NCBI GenBank assembly: GCA_003245715.1
Contig: QKCJ01000031.1
Location: forward strand, 124,001-188,000
Length of the DNA: 64,000 nt
Direction: 5' to 3'
Origin: a bacterium
GTDB lineage: Bacteria; Planctomycetota; SZUA-567
Shown here: piece by piece, positions 18,536-29,956 of the stretch
Layout: each line of letters starts with the position of its first letter
Position numbering within the stretch: position 1 is the stretch's first letter
Notes under the pieces: model-generated
Databases searched by the model: none
What the model saw: only the letters and a program-made list of their open reading frames with translations
Told to the model about the DNA's origin: nothing
Made by a program: the position numbers and the translations under genes

Positions 18536-20209
18536 TCAGCGATAATACTCAAGCAGGGTCTCAACCATGGAAGAAATAGTTGCACTATGGGCTTCCACAT
18601 CAACCGGCAATTTCAGCTCACGCATGGTTGCACTGGTCACGGGGCCAATACTGACAAAAACCGGACGCGTCTCTGAACTCATCAGAATTTTTAAATCCTC
18701 ACCAAGCATCTCGATGAAATTTCGGACTGTCCCGGAAGAGGCAAAAGTAACAGCGTTAATTGAACCAGACAGAAGCTCTTCACGCGTGGCTTTCTCAAGG
18801 CTGCACTTGCCGACATAATACGCGACTATATCATCAACAACCGCCCCCTTTTCAGTCAGGCTCTCACGCAGAAATGCCCTGGCATTACTTGCCCGCAGCA
18901 GTGCAATTTTTTTATCTTTTATAGGGAATTCCGAAAACGCTTCAGCGAGCTTCTCGCCGGTAAACACCTCAGGGATAATATCAGCATTAAGACCGTAACC
19001 TGCAAGAGCATCGGCAGTGGCAGGGCCTATCGCAGCAATATCCTTGCCGACAAAAACACGTGAATCAAGCCCGAACTCAGCAATACGTTCAAAGGTCTGC
19101 TCAACGCCGTTAACGCTGGTAAAGACAACATAATCATGGTAATTGGCAACGAGCTTGGCTATTGCAATTGTCAGTGAATCCGCACCGTCAATAAGATCAC
19201 CGAAGCTGTCCTCACCGACATCAAGAGGTGATTCCTGAAGGATAGAGAGCAACATCGGATTATTCTCACGCGTGTAGATAATCTTGATTTTGCCGGAAAT
19301 CAGGCTTTCACGTAATTTTTCAGAGCAATGAAGATCAACCGGGATTATACTGATTGCCGGAGCTTCAACGACCTGCGCACCGTGTGACTCAAGAAGATGA
19401 GAGAGCACCCCGGCCTGCTCACGCGAGCGCGTTACTACAATTTTCTTGCCAAATAGCGGCTGCGCCTCAAACCAGTTTAACTGATCCCGCAAAGCAACAA
19501 CCTTGCCAACCACTGTCATCGCCGGAGGGTTTAAACCAGAAGCGCTTACTTTTTGCGCTATGTCAGAGAGTGTACCGGCCACTGTATGCTGCGAGACCTG
19601 CGTACCACGGGCAATGACCGCCACAGGCTCATTCTCAGGCCGTCCACACTCGATAAGTTTTTGCGCAATTTCAGCAAGTTTGCCAACGCCCATAAATATA
19701 CATAACGTTGCGCCACTCTCAGCCAGCGCCTGCCAGTTGGTCTGCGTTTCAGACTTGCCGGGAGCTTCGTGACCGGTAACAAAAGTTACTGCCGTTGAGA
19801 TATTACGGTGCGTTACGGGAATTCCTGCATAAGCAGCAGCGGCTACACCGGATGTCACTCCAGGAATAATCTCATACGCAAGACCAGCATCATGCAAGGC
19901 AAGCGCTTCCTCACCCCCACGCCCGAAGACATATGGGTCTCCACCCTTTAGACGCACAACAGTCTTGCCCTCGGTAACCGAGTCGACCAACATCCGGCAG
20001 ATCTCTTCCTGCGCCACTGTGTGATTACCCGCACTCTTGCCGACATAAACCCGCGCAGCATCATCGGGAGCATATTCCAATAACTCATCAGAAGAAAGGT
20101 AATCATAATACACAATGTCAGCAAATTCCAGACATTCTCGTCCTTTTACCGTAATCAGCCCCGGATCACCCGGTCCCGCGCCAACCAAATAACAGATACC
20201 TTTATTCAT
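18536..20209 (-). CDS. cobA-hemD: Uroporphyrinogen-III C-methyltransferase / uroporphyrinogen-III synthase fusion
   Basis: The protein has 557 residues. Residues 1-250 are a SAM-dependent uroporphyrinogen-III methyltransferase, with GAGPGDPGLITVKG at the N-terminus, RLKGGDPYVFGRGGEE and GIPVTHR. Residues about 255-557 are a HemD-type synthase, which cyclises and inverts hydroxymethylbilane to uroporphyrinogen III. The fusion joins consecutive steps leading to sirohaem or cobalamin and is known in several phyla. It is divergent from hemL, which supplies 5-aminolevulinate to the same pathway. Confidence 0.93.
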   Translation of the reverse strand: MNKGICYLVGAGPGDPGLITVKGRECLEFADIVYYDYLSSDELLEYAPDDAARVYVGKSAGNHTVAQEEICRMLVDSVTEGKTVVRLKGGDPYVFGRGGEEALALHDAGLAYEIIPGVTSGVAAAAYAGIPVTHRNISTAVTFVTGHEAPGKSETQTNWQALAESGATLCIFMGVGKLAEIAQKLIECGRPENEPVAVIARGTQVSQHTVAGTLSDIAQKVSASGLNPPAMTVVGKVVALRDQLNWFEAQPLFGKKIVVTRSREQAGVLSHLLESHGAQVVEAPAISIIPVDLHCSEKLRESLISGKIKIIYTRENNPMLLSILQESPLDVGEDSFGDLIDGADSLTIAIAKLVANYHDYVVFTSVNGVEQTFERIAEFGLDSRVFVGKDIAAIGPATADALAGYGLNADIIPEVFTGEKLAEAFSEFPIKDKKIALLRASNARAFLRESLTEKGAVVDDIVAYYVGKCSLEKATREELLSGSINAVTFASSGTVRNFIEMLGEDLKILMSSETRPVFVSIGPVTSATMRELKLPVDVEAHSATISSMVETLLEYYR

Positions 20210-20227
20210 AATCAGGAAAAACCTTTA

Positions 20228-20255
20228 TTGACATTTTGCTTTTCTCTACGATAAT
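20228..20255 (+). promoter_or_regulatory. Sigma-70-type promoter of hemL
   Basis: TTGACA (20228-20233) and GATAAT (20250-20255) are separated by 16 bases. The start is expected near 20262, 58 nt upstream of the hemL ATG. Confidence 0.7.
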
Positions 20256-20319
20256 AATTGAAGTGCAACAATTATAAACGCTGCCTTAAAATCTTACAAC
20301 AGTAATAACAGGAATAATA

Positions 20320-21597
20320 ATGACCAGCAGCAATCTTTTTGAACGAGCGCAAAAAGTGATGCCGGGAGGGGTTAATTCTCCTGTACGCGCTTTCAACAGT
20401 GTTGGCGGTGAACCGGTTTTTATCAAATCAGCTAAAGGCGCGTTCCTTTATGACAAAGACGGCAACGAGTATATTGATTACATGATGAGCTGGGGGCCGC
20501 TTATTGCCGGACATGCCAGAGCTGAAATTATTGATGCCGTCAAACAGGCTTGCAATAATGGTCTTAGCTTTGGTGCCTGCCACGAAGCCGAGGCAGAGCT
20601 TGCCGAACTTATTATCACAGCCATGCCGCATATTGAAAAGCTGCGCATGGTCAGCTCCGGGACAGAAGCGACCATGTCTGCTCTGCGTCTGGCCCGCGCG
20701 GCAACCGGCAAAAATAAAGTTATCAAATTTAACGGCTGCTATCACGGACACGCTGATTCATTCCTGATTAATGCCGGGAGCGGCGCGCTGACTCACGGCA
20801 CTCCGTCCAGCCCCGGTGTTACTCCGGGAGCGGCAGCAGATACACTCAGCGCTGAATATAACAAACTTGAGACAGTAGAAAAACTTTTTACTGAAAACCC
20901 CAATGAGATTGCCTGCATAATAGTAGAACCGGTTGCGGGTAATATGGGATTGGTTCTGCCTGAAGAGGGATTTCTGCAGGGACTGCGTGATCTTTGTGAT
21001 GCCAATAGCGCATTACTGATTTTTGACGAGGTTATTACCGGTTTTCGCGTCGGCTTTGGCGGGGCGGCAAAAATATTTAAGGTTACTCCAGACCTTACGA
21101 CTCTGGGAAAAATTATCGGTGGCGGTATGCCGGCTGGCGCTTACGGCGGCAGAAAAGAACTGATGGAAATGATAAGCCCCTGCGGCGCTGTTTATCAGGC
21201 GGGGACATTATCAGGCAACCCGGTAGCCTGCGCGGCGGGAATAGCCACGCTTAAATATCTGCGCGACAGGAAACCGTATGAAGAACTTGATAACCGCTGC
21301 CTGCTGCTCTGCGCTGGGCTTTCTGAAAACCTGGCTAACACCCCGCTCAAATGGTGCATCAATCGGCTGGGCAGTGCGTTTACCATATTCTTCGGAATAG
21401 AAAAGGCCACTACTTTCAGCGAGGTCAGCAAAGTTGACACAGCGCTGTATGCTAAATATTTCAACGCCATGCTTGGGCAGAAAGTTTATTTGCCTCCGGC
21501 GCAGTTTGAGGCCAACTTCATCTCAACGTCCCACAAACCGGAGGTTATCGTTGATACCATACACCGCCAGAAAAAGGCGCTGAATACGATCATTTAA
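20320..21597 (+). CDS. hemL: Glutamate-1-semialdehyde 2,1-aminomutase
   Basis: This 425-residue PLP enzyme makes 5-aminolevulinate in the C5 pathway. Visible features are MPGGVNSPVRAF at the start, the substrate/PLP region NGCYHGHADSFL, FDEVITGFR, and the PLP lysine in TTLGKIIGGGMPAGAYGG. Length matches the family (about 425-430). AGGA lies six bases before the ATG. It precedes the IMP cyclohydrolase gene by 40 bases and may be co-transcribed with it. Confidence 0.95.
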   Translation: MTSSNLFERAQKVMPGGVNSPVRAFNSVGGEPVFIKSAKGAFLYDKDGNEYIDYMMSWGPLIAGHARAEIIDAVKQACNNGLSFGACHEAEAELAELIITAMPHIEKLRMVSSGTEATMSALRLARAATGKNKVIKFNGCYHGHADSFLINAGSGALTHGTPSSPGVTPGAAADTLSAEYNKLETVEKLFTENPNEIACIIVEPVAGNMGLVLPEEGFLQGLRDLCDANSALLIFDEVITGFRVGFGGAAKIFKVTPDLTTLGKIIGGGMPAGAYGGRKELMEMISPCGAVYQAGTLSGNPVACAAGIATLKYLRDRKPYEELDNRCLLLCAGLSENLANTPLKWCINRLGSAFTIFFGIEKATTFSEVSKVDTALYAKYFNAMLGQKVYLPPAQFEANFISTSHKPEVIVDTIHRQKKALNTII

Positions 21598-21637
21598 GTC
21601 TATTTTATATGGAACATACTAATATAAGGAAATAACA

Positions 21638-22282
21638 ATGGAAGAAATCTATCTGGGCAGAATTGTTGCTGTTGGCATGACAGAATCAGGCAAGGTATCA
21701 GCGATGTACCGCGTCTCATCACGAAGCTTCCCTAACCGTAAGGCGGTAGTCAAGGAAAGTTCTGTAAGTATCGTCCCCAAAGAAGGCCACGAGGGCGATG
21801 TCTTCAAGAACCCCTATATCGCCTATAACTGCGCCAAGATTGTCGGAAATATCGCGATCCTTTCAAACGGCAGCCACACCGATCCGATTGCGGAAAAAAT
21901 CGCAGCCGGAATGAATATCCGTGACGCGCTTATTTATTCACTCGCGGTTATGGATTACGAAAAAGACGCCTACGATACACCACGCATCGCCGCGATCGTT
22001 GAAAAAGGATCAAAAAACGGCTGGCTCGGAATTATCCGCAAAGACGGCCTTGACGTACGCTGCTTTGAGCTTGAACCGGGTAAGTGCATTCACGTTTCAA
22101 CCTATGAGCACAATATCCCAAGCTGCCACACCAAGGGTGATTTCAAAGCCACAAGCGCAGGAAGTGCGTGCGATTTTGTTCTTGGCGAAGGAGACTTTGC
22201 ACACTTCACTAACGCAGTTACCGCTGTCTGCGCGGTTGAGAATGATTCAGGTTTTGCCATCGCAGCAAAAGACAAAGAATAA
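21638..22282 (+). CDS. purO: IMP cyclohydrolase, archaeal PurO type
   Basis: The 214-residue protein matches the COG3363 / PurO pattern: an N-terminal YLGRIVAVGMTESGK, a central SNGSHTDPIAEKI and a late GNxxxxxDAP-equivalent region. PurO closes FAICAR to IMP, the last step of purine synthesis. In most bacteria this is the C-terminal activity of PurH (actually its N-terminal MGS-like domain), so a PurO homologue is unusual. purE lies 1.2 kb downstream, consistent with a purine role. The gene is preceded by AAGGAAATAACA. Family membership is likely; enzymatic activity is inferred. Confidence 0.8.
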   Translation: MEEIYLGRIVAVGMTESGKVSAMYRVSSRSFPNRKAVVKESSVSIVPKEGHEGDVFKNPYIAYNCAKIVGNIAILSNGSHTDPIAEKIAAGMNIRDALIYSLAVMDYEKDAYDTPRIAAIVEKGSKNGWLGIIRKDGLDVRCFELEPGKCIHVSTYEHNIPSCHTKGDFKATSAGSACDFVLGEGDFAHFTNAVTAVCAVENDSGFAIAAKDKE

Positions 22283-22310
22283 TTGCACTTAGCAACAGCT
22301 TAAGGTAAAT

Positions 22311-22829
22311 ATGGGTCTGAATAATACCGAGTTTGACCAGAAAAAATTCATTGGCGAGAACTTCACCGGTGAGTCCTTTTGCGGCAGCGTCTTTATTGAC
22401 TGCTACTTTGAGAACTGCAATTTCTCGGTTACCGACTTTACGGATACAGCCTTCCAGAAGGTTGTATTCAAGGGCTGCAAGCTGCAGGGAGTAGATTTTT
22501 CTCTCTGCAACACCCGGCTTATGCGGATGGCATTTTTTGAATGCCTTATTAAGAACACCGTATTCAGTAACCTTGAGCTTAAAGAGACGAAATTTCAGGA
22601 CAGTCAGATTCTTGAATGTGATTTTATTACCAGCGACCTGACAAAAGCTGATTTTTCAGGCAGTACTCTTGCCGGCTCAACCTTTAACCGGACTACGCTA
22701 GCTGGCGCTGATTTCTCAGAGGCGCGAGAGTATCTGATAGATCCGACAAATAACAATATAGCCAAGTGCTGTTTTTCACTGCCGGAGGCAGTAGGACTGC
22801 TGCACTCATTTAACATAAAACTGGTTTAA
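22311..22829 (+). CDS. Pentapeptide-repeat protein
   Basis: The 172-residue soluble protein consists of A(D/N)LXX-type pentapeptide repeats along most of its length (for example CNFSVTDFTDTAFQKVVF, ADFSGSTLAGSTFNRTTLAG). These fold as a right-handed quadrilateral beta helix. It begins 28 bases after purO. Some family members protect DNA gyrase or resemble DNA, but most have no assigned function, and nothing here discriminates. The family call is sure. Confidence 0.85.
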   Translation: MGLNNTEFDQKKFIGENFTGESFCGSVFIDCYFENCNFSVTDFTDTAFQKVVFKGCKLQGVDFSLCNTRLMRMAFFECLIKNTVFSNLELKETKFQDSQILECDFITSDLTKADFSGSTLAGSTFNRTTLAGADFSEAREYLIDPTNNNIAKCCFSLPEAVGLLHSFNIKLV

Positions 22830-22928
22830 TTGAAGAACTGGTACAATATCCATCTCTGTCCATGCGATGGTGCAGGACGGAAATAATCAAGAGTTGCACC
22901 ACGGGAATTAATTAAAGGAGTAACGATT

Positions 22929-23360
22929 ATGGCTGCCTACAAAGAAATCAGTAAAGAGAAAGTCTACATGGGGAGTGCGGATTATGATTCCGACCTCTGG
23001 CTTGAACTGAGCAAAGTTTGTGAGGAGAATAACATTGCCTGCGGCGAGGTTACGGCAATCGGCGCTCTGCGTTCTGCACGCTTTGGCTACTATGGTCAGG
23101 ATGAACGCAAGTACTCATTTATCGAGAAGAGCGGACATTTTGAGATTGTGTCCCTGAATGGCAACATCTCACTTAAAGACGGAAAACCGTTTGTACACGC
23201 ACATATAATATTCTCGGATGAGAACGGTAATTGTCTGGGCGGGCATCTTGCGGAAGGCTGCAAGGTCTTTGCCTGTGAGTTTACCATTCATGCTTACGAC
23301 TCAAAGGATTTTGACCGCGCGTATGACGAACAGACAGGGCTGACACTCTGGAAGCGCTAA
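22929..23360 (+). CDS. PPC/DUF296 domain protein
   Basis: The protein has 143 residues and an AAAGGAG site before the ATG. It contains the PPC (plant and prokaryote conserved, DUF296) signature: ITAIGALRSARFGYY-like segment (here EVTAIGALRSARFGYY), LNGNISLKDGKPFVHAH and GGHLAEG with metal-binding-type histidines. PPC proteins form trimers; in plants the domain accompanies AT-hooks, whereas the bacterial role is unclear. It lies between a pentapeptide gene and purE on the same strand. Confidence 0.85.
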   Translation: MAAYKEISKEKVYMGSADYDSDLWLELSKVCEENNIACGEVTAIGALRSARFGYYGQDERKYSFIEKSGHFEIVSLNGNISLKDGKPFVHAHIIFSDENGNCLGGHLAEGCKVFACEFTIHAYDSKDFDRAYDEQTGLTLWKR

Positions 23361-23452
23361 AAGATAAATGCAGCGCGAAATAATATTGATAATTCTGTTT
23401 TCAGGAATATAGATTTTTGCTCACTTATTAATTTAAAGAAAGGTATTTATCA

Positions 23453-23971
23453 ATGGCAAGACAACCCAAACCTGTTATCGGCATCATCATGGGCAGCGAT
23501 TCAGACTACCCCAAACTTGAAGGAGCAATCAAAACTCTCAAAGAATTTGAGGTTCCTTTTGAGGTAAAGGTTGCCAGCGCACACCGCACACCTGATGTTG
23601 TTATGGACTGGGCTGCCGGTGCTGAAAAACGCGGCATGGAAGTTATCATCGGCGCAGCTGGTGGCGCGGCTCACCTTGCTGGCGTAGTTGCCGGGCACAC
23701 CATTCTGCCGGTTATAGGCGTGCCGATTGGCGGGACTGCCCTCTCAGGTCTAGACAGCCTGCTTTCAATGGTGCAGATGCCTGCGGGTATTCCTGTAGCG
23801 ACAGTTGCAGTAGGAAGCGCTGGGGCAACAAACGCAGCCCTTCTTGCGCTGCAGATTATCGGCCGCAAAGACGCAGCAATCGCCCGCAAGCTTAAGACCC
23901 ACCGTAAAAATATGGCCAAGCAAGTAGCGGCAAAAGACGCTGCCCTGCAGAAGGTTATTGCCGGGGAATAA
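23453..23971 (+). CDS. purE: N5-carboxyaminoimidazole ribonucleotide mutase
   Basis: The 172-residue protein has the PurE N-terminal [11 protein letters not shown] motif, the SAHRTPD loop (ligand and catalytic His) and [14 protein letters not shown]. It isomerises N5-CAIR to CAIR in purine synthesis. No purK is nearby, and whether it is a class I mutase or class II carboxylase cannot be decided by eye; length favours class I. A weak AAAGG site precedes the ATG. Confidence 0.93.
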   Translation: MARQPKPVIGIIMGSDSDYPKLEGAIKTLKEFEVPFEVKVASAHRTPDVVMDWAAGAEKRGMEVIIGAAGGAAHLAGVVAGHTILPVIGVPIGGTALSGLDSLLSMVQMPAGIPVATVAVGSAGATNAALLALQIIGRKDAAIARKLKTHRKNMAKQVAAKDAALQKVIAGE

Positions 23972-23995
23972 GTAAAATATTGAACCAATAATATC

Positions 23996-24034
23996 GTCCG
24001 GCCTGTGTATTCTAACGCATGCCGGACAAGTTTT
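23996..24034 (+). terminator. Possible terminator after purE
   Basis: Seven-bp stem GTCCGGC/GCCGGAC with an 18-base loop and a short TTTT run afterwards. The long loop makes it weak. Confidence 0.45.
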
Positions 24035-24070
24035 AGTAAGGCAATGATTTAACCGCCCGGAGGAAGAACA

Positions 24071-26841
<2,771 letters not shown>

Positions 26842-27019
26842 TTTTTTATCGCTACCGCTTATTTATTATCTCAATAACCACCAACAGTTACCATTTAGCA
26901 TCACGCTAAAGACGTATGAGGCGTTTGCATTTCAAGTATATTTCAGCATGTATATATGAATTATCATGTACTCCGGCTTACCAGTAATAAAATATCATTT
27001 TCTTTTACGCTGGATAAAT

Positions 27020-27048
27020 TTGCAAAACTTTTGCGCATAAGATAAAAT
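27020..27048 (+). promoter_or_regulatory. Promoter of garK with overlapping operator
   Basis: -35-like TTGCAA (27020-27025), 17-base spacer, -10 TAAAAT (27043-27048), start near 27055. A perfect palindrome GCAAAA-C-TTTTGC (27022-27034) overlaps the -35. The rest of the 267-bp gap after ligA is AT-rich and shows nothing else I recognise. Confidence 0.55.
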
Positions 27049-27077
27049 ATAGATATACAACATTTGCAAACTTTTGC
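27022..27077. promoter_or_regulatory. Pair of palindromic operators upstream of garK
   Basis: GCAAAACTTTTGC (27022-27034) and GCAAACTTTTGC (27066-27077) are near-identical, flanked by TTT on the left and CRCAT or CACAT on the right, and start 44 bp apart (about four helical turns). One overlaps the -35, the other lies just after the predicted transcription start, an arrangement typical of repressor binding at two sites. The regulator is not in the window. Confidence 0.6.
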
Positions 27078-27108
27078 ACATCAAATATAGCAAGGTGGGG
27101 AGAGTCTT

Positions 27109-28248
27109 ATGAAGATTGTTATCGCACCCAACGCTTTCAAAGGCAGCATGACTGCCGGTCAGGCAGCAAAGGCCATGGTAAAGGGCATTGAGAGTGTAAT
27201 CCCTGATGCGGATACATTAATGGTTCCGGTAGCTGATGGCGGTGACGGACTGGTCGATGTATTCACTAATGCGCTGTCGGGTAATATCATAACCCGTGAT
27301 GTTCAGGGACCGCTCTGGCGGGCGATTCACGCAAGCTACTGTCTGGTTCCTGACATGAAACTGGCGGCGGTTGAAATGGCGCTTGCCAGTGGCCTTGCCT
27401 TGTTAAAAGATAACGAACGCAATCCAATGCTGACTACGACCTATGGAACGGGCGAGCTGATTGCAGATGCCCTTGCCCGTGGCGCGCAGAAAGTAGTGAT
27501 CGGTATTGGCGGCAGCTCGACCAATGACTGCGGAATCGGTATGGCGGCGGCACTCGGCGTGCAATTCCTTGATAAAGACGGCAAAGAGGTCAAGCCTGTT
27601 GGCGGCGAGATGATTAATGTCACGGATATTGACCTCAGCGGCTTGTACCCGGCTGTCAGGAGCGCCGATTTTGAGGTTGCGTGTGATGTTGATAACCCGC
27701 TTATCGGTGAAAAGGGCGCAGCCAGAGTTTATGGCCCGCAGAAAGGGGCAACAGAATTTCAGGTCAGGGAACTAGAAGATGGTCTTGAAAATATTGCCGC
27801 AGTAATTGAGAAAACACTTGGTATTGATGTCCGCAATATTCCCGGATCTGGTGCTGCTGGAGGGCTTGGTGCTGGACTTATGGCTTTTTTAAATGCCAAG
27901 CTGCGCAAGGGAATTGATCTGGTGTTTGACACAGTAGAGCTTGAGGAAAAAATAAGAGGGGCGGATCTTGTACTTACTGCTGAGGGGCAGATTGACTTTC
28001 AGACCAAATTTGGCAAAGCGCCGGCCGGGGTGGGAGCTGTTGCCAAAAAACTTGGCGTTCCCTGCATTGCCATTGCCGGCAGCGTTGGTGAAGGTATAAA
28101 CGAGTTACATGATCTCGGGATTAGCGCAGTCTTCAGCTTATGTGCTGGGCCGATCTGCTTAAGTGACGCGATGACTAACGGAAGTGACTACCTGACAAAT
28201 ATTACCGCTCAGGTAATACGGGCCTTTATTGCTGGAAGAACAATTTAA
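27109..28248 (+). CDS. garK: Glycerate 2-kinase (GarK/GlxK family)
   Basis: This 379-residue enzyme belongs to glycerate kinase type 1. The signature start is APNAFKGSMTAGQAAKAM. Further blocks are PVADGGDGLVDVF, GIGGSSTNDCGIGMAAALGV and GSGAAGGLGAGLMAFLNA. It phosphorylates D-glycerate, in this family usually to 2-phosphoglycerate. The downstream permease suggests uptake and phosphorylation of glycerate or a related sugar acid. GGGGAG precedes the ATG, and two operator palindromes lie in the promoter. Confidence 0.95.
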   Translation: MKIVIAPNAFKGSMTAGQAAKAMVKGIESVIPDADTLMVPVADGGDGLVDVFTNALSGNIITRDVQGPLWRAIHASYCLVPDMKLAAVEMALASGLALLKDNERNPMLTTTYGTGELIADALARGAQKVVIGIGGSSTNDCGIGMAAALGVQFLDKDGKEVKPVGGEMINVTDIDLSGLYPAVRSADFEVACDVDNPLIGEKGAARVYGPQKGATEFQVRELEDGLENIAAVIEKTLGIDVRNIPGSGAAGGLGAGLMAFLNAKLRKGIDLVFDTVELEEKIRGADLVLTAEGQIDFQTKFGKAPAGVGAVAKKLGVPCIAIAGSVGEGINELHDLGISAVFSLCAGPICLSDAMTNGSDYLTNITAQVIRAFIAGRTI

Positions 28249-28321
28249 TATTCAAAATTAACTAGTAGAAAGGAGGCTAATTTAGTGTAAACGACATATC
28301 TCTCACGAAAGGAGGTGCTCT
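28249..28321 (+). promoter_or_regulatory. Leader with two consecutive strong ribosome sites and a GTG-TAA start-stop
   Basis: GAAAGGAGG occurs twice, at 28268-28276 and 28307-28315. The first is followed after eight bases by GTG TAA (28285-28290), a start codon directly followed by a stop. The second serves the permease ATG at 28322 with six-base spacing. The first may be chance or may hold ribosomes upstream of the permease. Confidence 0.4.
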
Positions 28322-29668
28322 ATGTTAATTCTCTGGTTGGTACTAGCAATTGTATTTATTGTTATTGCAACAGCGAAGCTAAAGCTGCACCCGTTTCTGG
28401 CCTTGCTGATTGCGGCCTTTGGTTACGGCCTGGCTGCCGGAATGGATCCGATGGAAGTAGTCAAATCGGTCAATGCCGGTTTTGGCGGAACTATCGGCTA
28501 CATTGGTATTGTCATTATCGCCGGTACGATTATTGGTGTATTTCTTGAAAAATCCGGCGGTGCAAAATCAATTGCAGAAAAATCACTGGCCATAACCGGC
28601 GAGAAAAACGTTCCACTGGCTATGGGAATCGTCGGCTGGATTGTTTCAATGCCGGTATTCTGCGACTCAGGCTTTGTTATCCTATCCCCCTTAAACAAAG
28701 CATTATCCAAAAAAGCCAAGATCACACTCGCAGCAGGTGCAGTGGCACTGAGCCTTGGACTGTATGCCACACACACCATGGTTCCCCCTACTCCCGGACC
28801 AGTTGCGGCAGCAGGTATTTTAAAGGCTGATCTTGGTGCTGTTATTGGCTGGGGTATCGTGGTCAGCCTTGTTGCTTTAGTGGCTGGCTGGCTTTTTGCC
28901 ACATTATATGCAAGCAGAACCTACATTGATCCGAATGAAGAGACTGTGCCAATTGAAACAGAGACAGCCCCTGTACAACAATCAAAAGCTCCCGGCGCAC
29001 TTAAATCAATTATCCCGATACTTCTTCCAATTGCTTTGATTGTTCTTCAGTCTATTGCCAAGTATCCAAGCAAGCCATTCGGTGAAGGACCGGTTGTTGA
29101 CTGGATTATTTTCTTTGGTCAACCGGTTGTGGCTCTGCTTATTGGTGTGGCCTTTGCTTTCATGCTGCCTGAGAAGCTTAATCGTGATATGCTCAGCAGC
29201 AGTGGCTGGGTTGGTGAAGCAATTCTGGCGGCAGCATCAATTATCATCATCACCGGAAGCGGCGGAGCGTTTGGTAAGGTTCTTCAGAACTCAGGAATTG
29301 CTGATGAGATCAAAGGACTATTCAGCGCAGACACCAACCTCGGTATACTTCTGCCATTTATAATTGCAGCGGCAATCAAGACCGCTCAAGGCTCTTCAAC
29401 AGTTTCAATTATTACCACCGCAGGCATCATGGCACCGCTTCTTGCAACGCTCGGACTTGATGGTGAGACCGCGCGCGCGCTGGTAGTTATTGCAATCGGA
29501 GCCGGCGCGATGGTCGTTTCTCATGCAAATGACAGTTATTTTTGGGTTGTCACCCAGTTCTCAAATATGAGTGTAAAACAGGGTTATAAATTGCAGACAC
29601 TGGGTACGCTTGTGGAAGGTACAACAGCAGCGGTAGCGGTGTATATAATAGCGTCTATTGTTTTATAA
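28322..29668 (+). CDS. GntP family permease (gluconate/glycerate/sugar acid)
   Basis: This 448-residue integral membrane protein has about 12 hydrophobic segments and the GntP patterns PVFCDSGFVILSPL and ATHTMVPPTPGPVAAA. GntP transporters are proton symporters for gluconate and other sugar acids; in several genomes relatives carry glycerate. Coupling to garK argues for glycerate here (inference). An optimal AAAGGAGG ribosome site precedes the ATG. Confidence 0.92.
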   Translation: MLILWLVLAIVFIVIATAKLKLHPFLALLIAAFGYGLAAGMDPMEVVKSVNAGFGGTIGYIGIVIIAGTIIGVFLEKSGGAKSIAEKSLAITGEKNVPLAMGIVGWIVSMPVFCDSGFVILSPLNKALSKKAKITLAAGAVALSLGLYATHTMVPPTPGPVAAAGILKADLGAVIGWGIVVSLVALVAGWLFATLYASRTYIDPNEETVPIETETAPVQQSKAPGALKSIIPILLPIALIVLQSIAKYPSKPFGEGPVVDWIIFFGQPVVALLIGVAFAFMLPEKLNRDMLSSSGWVGEAILAAASIIIITGSGGAFGKVLQNSGIADEIKGLFSADTNLGILLPFIIAAAIKTAQGSSTVSIITTAGIMAPLLATLGLDGETARALVVIAIGAGAMVVSHANDSYFWVVTQFSNMSVKQGYKLQTLGTLVEGTTAAVAVYIIASIVL

Positions 29669-29701
29669 AACGCGTTTTTAGACTATACCGTTTAACTTTT
29701 T

Positions 29702-29740
29702 TGCGCAGGACAGTTTTAAATTGCCCTGCGCATTTTTATT
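29702..29740 (+). terminator. Rho-independent terminator after the GntP gene
   Basis: Stem TGCGCAGG/CCTGCGCA, extended by CA/TG past a mismatch, with an AT-rich loop, followed by TTTTTATT. Confidence 0.9.
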
Positions 29741-29866
29741 AATCATGAATACGGCAAGTCAAATTTTATCACGAAAAAAAATGCGTAATTACTCTCTTAT
29801 GCCTTAATTTCAAGGATAAAAACGCTGTATTTTTTTCTCTTTTTTTTGTTTTTATACGTTTTTTGT

Positions 29867-29895
29867 TTGAAATAATTAACGTAGTTACGTAAATT
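29867..29895 (+). promoter_or_regulatory. Possible promoter of the H1-like HU gene
   Basis: TTGAAA (29867-29872) and TAAATT (29890-29895) are 17 bases apart in a very AT-rich 270-bp intergenic stretch. The region is so AT-rich that chance matches are likely. Confidence 0.35.
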
Positions 29896-29956
29896 TAAAA
29901 TTATATTTCACTATAAGTCATCTATGTGTGATGGCTAGCAAATGAAAGGGGAGATC

